Below are positions 58,067 through 64,000 of a stretch of 64,000 bases of DNA, one piece after another. Positions within the stretch are counted from its first letter, which is position 1. Every line of letters begins with the position of its first letter. Made by a program: the position numbers and the translations under genes. Under the pieces are notes generated by a model, which worked only from the letters and a program-made list of their open reading frames with translations, did no database searches and was not told where the DNA came from. The stretch lies in the NCBI GenBank assembly GCA_020850615.1, contig JADZEI010000002.1, positions 1 to 64,000 on the forward strand. Reading direction: 5' to 3'. The stretch is from Dehalococcoidia bacterium (GTDB lineage: Bacteria > Chloroflexota > Dehalococcoidia > Tepidiformales > Tepidiformaceae).

Positions 58067-59365
58067 ATGAACCTGAAGCTCACGGCGCTCAGAGAGCGAT
58101 TGCGGTCGAGCCTCTGGTTCCTGCCTGCGGCCTGCGCGGCGGGTGCGTTCATCCTTGCCGAGTCGGCGGTCCGTATCGACCGGACGCTGGACGGCGACCG
58201 CAGCAACTGGTTTCTCTTCGGCGGCGGAGTGGAGAGTGCGCGCGCGGTGGTGAGCACCATCGCGACGTCGATGCTGACGTTCACCGGGCTGGTGTTTTCG
58301 GTGACGATGCTGGTGCTGCAACTGGCGAGCAACCAGCTATCGCCCCGGGTGATGCGCACGTTCTTAAGGGATCGAGCAAACCAGCTGGTCCTCGGCGTGT
58401 TCGTTGCGACGTTCCTGTATTCGTTACTCGTGCTACGAAGAGTCACCAATGAACCGGAAGCGGAGCCGTTTGTGCCCGCGCTATCGGTATGGCTTGCGTT
58501 GCTCCTCGTGCTTCTGAGTCTCGCTACCTTCATCTACTACATCGATCATGTGGCGCAGTCCATCAAACCCGTGGCGGTCATGCAGCGCGTGACATCCGAA
58601 ACCACCGACGCTATCAGACGCCTGTACCCGGACTCGATCGGGGAGAGTGTCGAAGAGCCGCGGCCGGTGCTTTCCGTACCGGTGAGCGCGGTCGTCCTTT
58701 CGATGCGTTCCGGCGTGGTCACCGGTGTCGACGAAGACCGGATCATCGCAGCGGCCCGCGAGACGGGTTGTGTCGTGGGATTGCGGGCGTGCGTGGGCGA
58801 CTTCGTGAGGGAGGGAGCTGCGCTGTTCGAAATTCGGGGCGAGTGGGATGGGACCGGGGAGGCGAGTCTCCAGGAGTCGGTCAGCTTCGGTCCGGAGCGG
58901 ACGATGGAGCAGGACGCCGCATTCGGGATACGGCAGCTCGTTGACATCGCCGACCGGGCGCTCTCGCCGGGGGTGAACGACCCAACGACTGCCGTCCAGG
59001 TGATTGACCACATCCACGAGATACTTGGCCACCTCGTGTCACGGTCGATCCCGGGAGCTACACGCGAAGTCGACGGTAGCGTGGTCGCGATCCTCCCACG
59101 CCCGGGGTGGGACGACTACGTGGCGTTGTCCTGCGACGAGATCCGCCGCGCGGGGCGGGGGCAAATGCAGATCCAGCGTCGAATGCGGGCGATGCTGGTG
59201 GACTTGCTGACCGTGGCACCACCGGGACGCAGAGGGGCTCTCGAGGAGCAGCTCGCGCTGCTGGATGCGGACCTCGGAGATGGCTTTGCTGACGTGGAAG
59301 CGGCGCGGGCGACCACGCCGAGCGCCCAGGGGCATGGGCCGATTGGGGTGGGTGGAACGGAGTGA
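58067..59365 (+). CDS. DUF2254-type membrane protein
   Basis: A 432-residue membrane protein. Four hydrophobic segments lie in the first ~160 residues (LWFLPAACAAGAFILAESAV, VVSTIATSMLTFTGLVFSVT, VLGVFVATFLYSLLVLR, WLALLLVLLSLATFIYYIDH). Then a soluble domain follows with FGIRQLVDIADRALSPGVND and TAVQVIDHIHEIL, the hallmark of the DUF2254 family. AGGAGG precedes ATG 58067. Function unknown; no operon partner. Confidence 0.85.
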   Translation: MNLKLTALRERLRSSLWFLPAACAAGAFILAESAVRIDRTLDGDRSNWFLFGGGVESARAVVSTIATSMLTFTGLVFSVTMLVLQLASNQLSPRVMRTFLRDRANQLVLGVFVATFLYSLLVLRRVTNEPEAEPFVPALSVWLALLLVLLSLATFIYYIDHVAQSIKPVAVMQRVTSETTDAIRRLYPDSIGESVEEPRPVLSVPVSAVVLSMRSGVVTGVDEDRIIAAARETGCVVGLRACVGDFVREGAALFEIRGEWDGTGEASLQESVSFGPERTMEQDAAFGIRQLVDIADRALSPGVNDPTTAVQVIDHIHEILGHLVSRSIPGATREVDGSVVAILPRPGWDDYVALSCDEIRRAGRGQMQIQRRMRAMLVDLLTVAPPGRRGALEEQLALLDADLGDGFADVEAARATTPSAQGHGPIGVGGTE

Positions 59366-59389
59366 GCCCTCAGCGTGGTTCGGACAATC

Positions 59390-59423
59390 CCGCGGAGCAG
59401 TGCTCCGCGGCTACGCCTGCGGC
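59390..59423 (-). repeat. GTAG-type REP
   Basis: Stem CCGCGGAGC/GCTCCGCGG with loop AGT, then CTAC and GCC-TGC-GGC, in the 80-base gap between the DUF2254 gene and argJ. Flank GTGGTTCGGACAATCC matches 29154. Confidence 0.8.
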
Positions 59424-59446
59424 GCCGGATGGGCCCAGTTCGACCG

Positions 59447-60649
59447 TTATGTGTGGTAGTCGGCGTTGATGTGGACGTATTCGGCGGTGAGATCGCAGCC
59501 CCAGCCGGTGGCGTGGCCGGGGCCGGTGCCGAGGCTGACTTCGATGGCGATGTCGGTGCCTTTCATGGCTTCGGCGAGGGTTTCGAGGGGGAACTCGGTG
59601 GGGCGGCTGTGTTCGAAGACACGGATGCCGCAGATGGAGACGGTGACGGCGTCCTCGTCGTAGGCGGCGCTGGAGCGGCCGATGACCGCGACGACGCGGC
59701 CCCAGTTAGGGTCGGCGCCGTGGACCGCGCTCTTGAGCAGGTAAGAGGTGGTGAGGAGGCGGACGAGCTCGCGGGCGTCGGCGGTGGTTGCGGCGCCGGT
59801 GACGGTTGCTTCGAGGAGCCGGGTCGCGCCCTCGCCGTCGCGGGCCATCTCCTTCGCGAGGTGGACGCAGAGGGCTTCGACGGCGGCGGCGAACTCGATG
59901 GCGTAGGGCGTGCCTTCGCGGATCTCTTCGCCGCCGGCGGCGCCGTTCGCGAACAGGAGCGCGGTGTCGCTGGGGCTCGTGTCGCCATCGACGCTGACGA
60001 GGTTGAACGACTTCTCAACGGCGTCGGAGAGGCAGCGCTGGAGGTAGGCGGGCTGGACAGGTGCGTCGGTGCCGAGGAAGGCGAGCATGGTGGCCATGTT
60101 CGGGTGGATCATGCCGCTGCCCTTGGCGGCGCCTCCAAGGGTGTAGGGGCCGAAGCGGACGGCGCCGTGCTTCGGGCGCGTGTCGGTGGTCATGATGGCG
60201 CGGGCGAAGTCGAGGCCGCCGAGGGGGGTGGGCTCGACCGCATTGACGCCCGCTTCGAACTTCTCCATCGGGAGGAAGTGGCCGATCACGCCGGTGCTGC
60301 AGATGAACACATCATCGGCGGCGACGCCGAGTTTGCGGGCGGTCCATTCGGTGACCGTGCGGGCGTCATCGAGACCGCGCTGGCCGGTGCTGGAGTTCGC
60401 GCAGCCGGCGTTCACGACCACGGCCTGGCCCCGGCCGCGGGTGCCGAGCTTCGCGCGGTTCACATCGACGGAGGCGGAGTGGAGGCGGGTCTTCGTGAAG
60501 GTGGCGGCGACGGCGGCGGGGCGGTCGCTGGCGAGGATCGCGACATCGAGCTTGCCATCGCCGTAGGTCTTGATGCCGGCGTAGACCGCGCCGGCGACGA
60601 AGCCGAGGGCGGAGGTGACGCTGCCGGTGGGGTCGACTTCGAGGGTCAT
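59447..60649 (-). CDS. argJ: Bifunctional glutamate N-acetyltransferase/ornithine acetyltransferase
   Basis: Transfers the acetyl group from acetylornithine to glutamate, recycling it in the cyclic arginine pathway. The 400-residue precursor self-cleaves; the nucleophile Thr187 lies in KGSGMIHPNMATMLAFLGTD. Other motifs: NAGCANSSTGQRG, STGVIGHFLP, SVDGDTSPSDT and HGADPNWGR. Its start overlaps the argC stop by ATGA. With ArgJ the cyclic route is present, so an ArgE would not be needed. Confidence 0.96.
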   Translation of the reverse strand: MTLEVDPTGSVTSALGFVAGAVYAGIKTYGDGKLDVAILASDRPAAVAATFTKTRLHSASVDVNRAKLGTRGRGQAVVVNAGCANSSTGQRGLDDARTVTEWTARKLGVAADDVFICSTGVIGHFLPMEKFEAGVNAVEPTPLGGLDFARAIMTTDTRPKHGAVRFGPYTLGGAAKGSGMIHPNMATMLAFLGTDAPVQPAYLQRCLSDAVEKSFNLVSVDGDTSPSDTALLFANGAAGGEEIREGTPYAIEFAAAVEALCVHLAKEMARDGEGATRLLEATVTGAATTADARELVRLLTTSYLLKSAVHGADPNWGRVVAVIGRSSAAYDEDAVTVSICGIRVFEHSRPTEFPLETLAEAMKGTDIAIEVSLGTGPGHATGWGCDLTAEYVHINADYHT

Positions 60650-61671
60650 GGGTACACCGCCGGGAGATCCAGCCCGGCCGCCTGGGGCAGGCCGAGCATG
60701 AGGTTCATGTTTTCGATGGCCTGGCCGGCGGCACCCTTCACGAGATTGTCGAGCACACCGACGGCGACGAGCATGCCGTTGCGCTCATCGACGACGGGAT
60801 GGACCAGGCACATGTTGTTGCCGAGGGTGTGCTTGGTGTGGGGCGGCGTTGCGACGACCTCCGTGAAGGGCGCGTCGTTGTAGAAGTCGCGGTAGATCTC
60901 GCGGACCTCGGCGGTAGAGACGGGGCGGGCAAGGGGCGCGTAGCAGGTGGCGTGGATGCCGCGGGTCATCGGGACGAGGTGGGGGACGAAGGTAACCGGC
61001 GGGCGGACGCCGTCGCGCAGGGCGCCGAGCTCCTGGGCGATCTCGGGCTGGTGGTTGTGGTTGGCGATCTTGTAGGCGGAGACGTCTTCGTTGACTTCGC
61101 TGTAGCCGAAGCCGCCGCCACTGCCGCGGCCGGCGCCGGAGATGCCGGACTTCGCGTCGACGACGATCGGGCCATCGACGAGACCGGCGGCGACGGCCGG
61201 CGCGAGCGCGAGGATCGAGGTCGCGGGGTAGCAGCCGGGGTTCGCGACGAGCTTCGCGGCCTGGATGGCGTCGCGCTTGAGCTCGGGGAGGCCGTAGACC
61301 GCGCGGGGGAGGAGCTCGGGGGCGGGATGGGGCTTGCCCATCCAGGCTTCGAACTCGGCCGGGTCGGTGAGGCGGAAATCGGCGGCGATGTCGATGACGG
61401 GGATGCCGGCATCGACGAACGGGGCGCAGGCTTCGGCGCTGGCGGCCGTCGGGAGCGCCGACATGACGATGTCGACATCGCCGGCGATCTCGGCGTCGAT
61501 CTTCATGTCGCCGTAGACGGCGAGGTGAGGGAAGGCGTCGCCGAGACGCTGACCGGCGAGGGAACGGCCCGTGATCGAGGTGATACGGGCAGCTGGATGC
61601 TTCCAGAGAAGGCGGGCGGCTTCCATGCCCGCGAAGCCGGTGACGTTGATGATTCCGACGCGGTAACTCAC
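60646..61671 (-). CDS. argC: N-acetyl-gamma-glutamyl-phosphate reductase
   Basis: Reduces N-acetylglutamyl phosphate to the semialdehyde using NADPH. The 341-residue enzyme starts GTG 61671 (SYRVGIINVTGFAGMEAARL). It has VANPGCYPATSILAL with catalytic Cys147, GISGAGRGSGGGFGYSE, and GNNMCLVHPVVDERNGMLVA near the C-terminus. No in-frame ATG precedes the fold. Coupled to argJ downstream. A 6-bp inverted repeat at 61788-61807 in its upstream region could be a regulatory site. Confidence 0.95.
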   Translation of the reverse strand: MSYRVGIINVTGFAGMEAARLLWKHPAARITSITGRSLAGQRLGDAFPHLAVYGDMKIDAEIAGDVDIVMSALPTAASAEACAPFVDAGIPVIDIAADFRLTDPAEFEAWMGKPHPAPELLPRAVYGLPELKRDAIQAAKLVANPGCYPATSILALAPAVAAGLVDGPIVVDAKSGISGAGRGSGGGFGYSEVNEDVSAYKIANHNHQPEIAQELGALRDGVRPPVTFVPHLVPMTRGIHATCYAPLARPVSTAEVREIYRDFYNDAPFTEVVATPPHTKHTLGNNMCLVHPVVDERNGMLVAVGVLDNLVKGAAGQAIENMNLMLGLPQAAGLDLPAVYP

Positions 61672-61787
61672 CCGTGCATTGTGGGGCGAGCGGGTGCAGC
61701 AAGCCAACGCGTGCGGTGGGATCGACAAGCGTGGATCGGCATAGCGAGGCTGTCGGGTCGTGGCCGCGTCGAGGAATGCAAGAGCCC

Positions 61788-61807
61788 GTGTGAGAGGTAG
61801 TTCACAC
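61788..61807. promoter_or_regulatory. Candidate operator between argC and the MBL gene
   Basis: Inverted repeat GTGTGA-N8-TCACAC in an AT-richer patch of the divergent region. It does not match the ArgR box that I know, and the target gene is uncertain. Confidence 0.35.
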
Positions 61808-61843
61808 TGGGCAAAAGGTTGCGGCCGTACGATCCTCTGATAC

Positions 61844-62578
61844 ATGCATGAACTTCGGCTGACCTTCATCGGCAGCGGGAACGCGTTTTCCCCGGCCGGC
61901 CTCTGTTGCAACGGGTTCCTCGTGAACGATCGCTACCTGTTCGAGGCGCCTCCGCAGGCGCTGAGCTCGCTGAACACGCTGAAGATCGACCCGAACACGA
62001 TCGAGGCGGTGGTGTTGAGCCACCACCATGGCGACCACTTCCTGGGGTTGCCGTTCCTGCTGCTGCACTGGAAGTGGCAGGGGCGGACGACGCCGGTGCT
62101 GATCATCGGGCCGAAGGCGACGGAGCTCCTGGGCAAGGACATCGCCGAGAAGGTGTTCCCGGGGGTGCTCGCGGACACGGGCTATGAGATCGAGTGGGTG
62201 GAGATGACGCCGGGCACGCCGTACCGGCAGGGCGGGCTCGAGCTCGAGGCGTACGACGTCGAACACGACGACAAGCTGGCAGCGACCCTGGGGTACGCGA
62301 GCCGGGTGGACGGGCGCCGGCTGGGGTACACGGGCGATACACGGCTCTGCCAGGCGGTGTACGACATCGCGAAGGACGCGGAGGTGCTGGTGAGCGAGTG
62401 CGCCTCGCGGGCGGACCAGGTGCCGATCCACATGAACCTGGTGGACGACATCCCGCGGGTACGGGCGGCGATGCGGCGGGATGCGGACCTGATCCTGAGC
62501 CACATTTCGCCGGACGTGGACGCGAACGGGCTGGCGTGCACGCAGATCGCGCGGGATTTCGAGACGTACCGGTTTTAG
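61844..62578 (+). CDS. Metallo-beta-lactamase-fold hydrolase (RNase Z-like), paralog 1
   Basis: A 244-residue MBL-fold enzyme. GSGNAFSPAGLCCNGFLVND and LSHHHGDHFLGLPFLL give the HxHxDH zinc motif, then LGYTGDTRLC with the metal-bridging Asp and SECASR further on. The shape is that of ribonuclease Z/arylsulfatase-like proteins but lacks the long tRNase Z arm, so the substrate is unknown. It is close to the paralog at 62776 throughout. Confidence 0.85.
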   Translation: MHELRLTFIGSGNAFSPAGLCCNGFLVNDRYLFEAPPQALSSLNTLKIDPNTIEAVVLSHHHGDHFLGLPFLLLHWKWQGRTTPVLIIGPKATELLGKDIAEKVFPGVLADTGYEIEWVEMTPGTPYRQGGLELEAYDVEHDDKLAATLGYASRVDGRRLGYTGDTRLCQAVYDIAKDAEVLVSECASRADQVPIHMNLVDDIPRVRAAMRRDADLILSHISPDVDANGLACTQIARDFETYRF

Positions 62579-62580
62579 GC

Positions 62581-62694
62581 GGCTGTTGGCTGTTGGCTGT
62601 CGGCTGTTGGTGCGGCGCTTCGCGGCGGCCCTCGGGTGTAGGGCTGACGCGGACGCGCCGCCGAGGCAGGGCTCGGCGGACTACCGCTGCGCGG
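62581..62694. repeat. Heptamers plus GTAG-type REP
   Basis: 62581-62608 has four heptamers (GGCTGTT, GGCTGTT, GGCTGTC, GGCTGTT). 62658-62694 has the REP stem CCGCCGAG/CTCGGCGG, then ACTAC and CCGC-TG-CGCGG. A half copy of the other palindrome (GGCGGGCGAGGGGG) lies at about 62704-62720. Confidence 0.85.
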
Positions 62695-62763
62695 CTGGGG
62701 TCCGCGGCGGGCGAGGGGGAGTTGCGAACGCCGCAGGGGGTCGATTTGTTGGGCGGGCGGGGA

Positions 62764-62769
62764 TAGCCT
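62764..62769 (+). promoter_or_regulatory. Candidate -10 (TAGCCT) six bases from the MBL paralog 2 start
   Basis: TAGCCT-N6-ATG, the same geometry as at ffh and galU. The intervening GAGGGG could instead be a ribosome site, so leaderless transcription is uncertain here. Confidence 0.35.
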
Positions 62770-62775
62770 GAGGGG

Positions 62776-63507
62776 ATGGGGGAGCTCGCGCTTTCGTTGA
62801 TCGGGACGGGGAACGCGTTCGCGCCGGGCGGGTTGTGCTGGAATGGGTTCGTGGCGAACGGGTCGGTGCTGTTCGAAGCGCCGCCGCAGGCGCTGATGGC
62901 GCTGAACCGGCTGGGCATCGGCGTGGACGACATCGAGACGGTGGTGATCAGCCACCACCACGGCGACCACTTCCTGGGGCTGCCGTTTCTGTTGCTGCAG
63001 TGGAAGTACCTGGGGCGGACGCGGCCGGTGCGGATCGTGGGGCCGCGGGACACGGAGGCGATCGCGCGGCAGGTGTGCGAACGGACGTACCCGACGGTGT
63101 TCGATTCGCCGGTGGCGATCGAGTGGGTGGAGGCGCGGGCGGGCGAAGGGCTGCAGCTCGGGGCGCTGCGGCTGGAGCCGGTTGAGGTGAAGCACGACAC
63201 GAAGCTGGTCGCGAACTTCGGGTACCACGCGGAGCTGGGCGGGCGGCGGTTCGCGTATACGGGGGATTCGGCGCTCTGCGAGGGGGTGCTGGACCTGGCG
63301 CGGGGCGCGGAGGTGCTCGTGAGCGAGTGCAGCTCGCGGGCGGACCGGCACGACACGCACATGAACCTCGTGGACGACATGCCGGCGGTGCGGGCGGCGA
63401 TGGGCGCGGAGGCAGAGCTGGTGCTCACGCACATCGACGCAGGGGTGGACACGGGTGGGCTGGCGCGGACGCGGGTGGCGGAGGACTTCGCGACGTACCG
63501 GTTTTAG
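62776..63507 (+). CDS. Metallo-beta-lactamase-fold hydrolase, paralog 2
   Basis: A 243-residue MBL-fold enzyme that aligns with the 61844 product along its whole length: GTGNAFAPGGLCWNGFV, ISHHHGDHFLGLPFLLLQW, FAYTGDSALCEG and SECSSRADRHDTHMNLVDDM. All zinc-binding residues seen in copy 1 are kept, so both copies are probably active. The sequence after the stop (four heptamers and GGTGCGGCGCTTCGCGG) is also shared with the first copy, showing the duplicated unit extended past the gene. Confidence 0.85.
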   Translation: MGELALSLIGTGNAFAPGGLCWNGFVANGSVLFEAPPQALMALNRLGIGVDDIETVVISHHHGDHFLGLPFLLLQWKYLGRTRPVRIVGPRDTEAIARQVCERTYPTVFDSPVAIEWVEARAGEGLQLGALRLEPVEVKHDTKLVANFGYHAELGGRRFAYTGDSALCEGVLDLARGAEVLVSECSSRADRHDTHMNLVDDMPAVRAAMGAEAELVLTHIDAGVDTGGLARTRVAEDFATYRF

Positions 63508-64000
63508 CGGCTGTTGGCTGGTGGCTATTGGCTGTTGGTGCGGCGCTTCGCGGTGGCGTATCGCCACGGCCGGTGGGCGGCGGTTGGTGGCGGTGGTTCT
63601 GCGGGCCGGGCGGGCGCTGCGCTGCCGCCCTCGGAGCGGTGGGACGTGGTCGCGGACTACCGTGCAGCAGGGTCCTGGGGGCCGCAGAGCCGATGCTCTG
63701 CGACTACGGCTTCGCCTCGGGCTGCCGCGGGGCATTCATCTGGCTGGCGCGCCGCCGAGGCTGGGCTCGGCGGACTACCGCTGCGCGGCTGGGCATGGTC
63801 TGCGGAGGCCGGGCGGGCACTGCGCTGCCGCCTTCGGAGCGGTGAAACGTGGTCGCGGGCTACCGTGCGGCAGGATCCTGGGGGCGGCAGAGCCGATGCT
63901 CTGCGACTTCCATGAGAAGGCCAGCCTGGATCAAGCCGCGCCTTTAGCGGGCGCACCAGCTGGGATGTCGTTTCGAAGCTCCGCTTCCATCCGCACTCTT
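63508..64000. repeat. Repeat mosaic at the right edge
   Basis: 493 bases without a gene. 63509-63536 is a four-unit heptamer tract (GGCTGTT, GGCTGGT, GGCTATT, GGCTGTT). 63604-63705 and 63807-63908 are near-identical 102-base segments. REP copies lie at 63683-63716, 63752-63789 and 63887-63908 (last one truncated before the CTAC). Positions 63910-64000 show no clear feature. Confidence 0.8.

Noticed and set aside
63657-63956. Open frame in the right-edge mosaic
   Set aside because: Its sequence is the translation of REP and mosaic repeats.

Overview
The window is high-GC bacterial chromosome with about 70 genes, most of them core housekeeping genes, and intergenic gaps full of small repeats. 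Gene content suggests a Chloroflexota bacterium, perhaps a Dehalococcoidia/Tepidiformales-like lineage. The clues are a nickel superoxide dismutase with its maturation protease, a fused HMG-CoA-synthase-like/OB-fold protein next to an SCP2-type thiolase, an APH-type kinase next to an acyl-CoA dehydrogenase, a bactofilin, and no outer-membrane assembly genes. This placement is inference; there is no rRNA in the window.

Layout. 0-4.2 kb: the 3' end of an IS3-type element, a small Cys/His protein, ffh, then rpsP-khpA-rimM, ending at a strong terminator. 4.4-7.4 kb: an accessory-looking run of small genes (two paralogous lipoproteins, a frameshifted BamE-like lipoprotein, an immunity-like protein). 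7.6-9.0 kb: tRNA-Ala(CGC) and tRNA-Pro(GGG) around a short-chain dehydrogenase. 9.2-15.6 kb: a second SDR, a PAS-GAF3 histidine kinase with its response regulator, two membrane/lipoprotein genes and a cyclophilin. 15.7-22.7 kb: murE and an acyl-CoA metabolism block. 23.1-24.5 kb: infC-rpmI-rplT. 24.5-34.5 kb: galU, an unrecognised two-part protein, two NUDIX hydrolases, sodN-sodX, aat, a thioesterase, serS, lysS and greA. 34.6-39.5 kb: an HtrA-type protease, a GH18-like protein, rsmD, coaD and two small genes. 39.5-47.3 kb: bactofilin, leuS, an MgtC-like protein, a GH13 glucosidase and lipoproteins. 47.4-61.7 kb: arginine biosynthesis genes argG, argD, argB, argJ and argC, all on the minus strand, interleaved with a nitrilase, an FAD oxidoreductase, a tandem pair of small paralogs, ppk1 and a DUF2254-type membrane protein. 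61.8-63.5 kb: two tandem metallo-beta-lactamase-fold paralogs. 63.5-64 kb: a repeat mosaic.

How genes fit together. Many neighbours are translationally coupled by ATGA overlaps: rsmD-coaD, argC-argJ, rpmI-rplT, thioesterase-aat and kinase-regulator. sodX directly follows sodN and carries a very strong hairpin just inside its start, which could set the SOD:protease ratio. The arginine genes supply acetylated-ornithine steps and argininosuccinate synthase; argF and argH are not in the window.

The most unusual content is non-coding. First, there is a GTAG-headed REP family whose stems differ between copies but keep base pairing. Second, there are at least ten loci of tandem heptamers whose sequence differs by locus while the period of 7 is kept. 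Third, there is a palindromic CCCTCACCCC repeat, one copy of which supplies the C-terminal codons of lysS. No new multi-gene defence or biosynthetic system is evident. The best candidates for something undescribed are the REP and heptamer families, the 4.4-7.4 kb island, the unknown protein at 25.5 kb and the tandem small paralogs at 53.7-54.6 kb.
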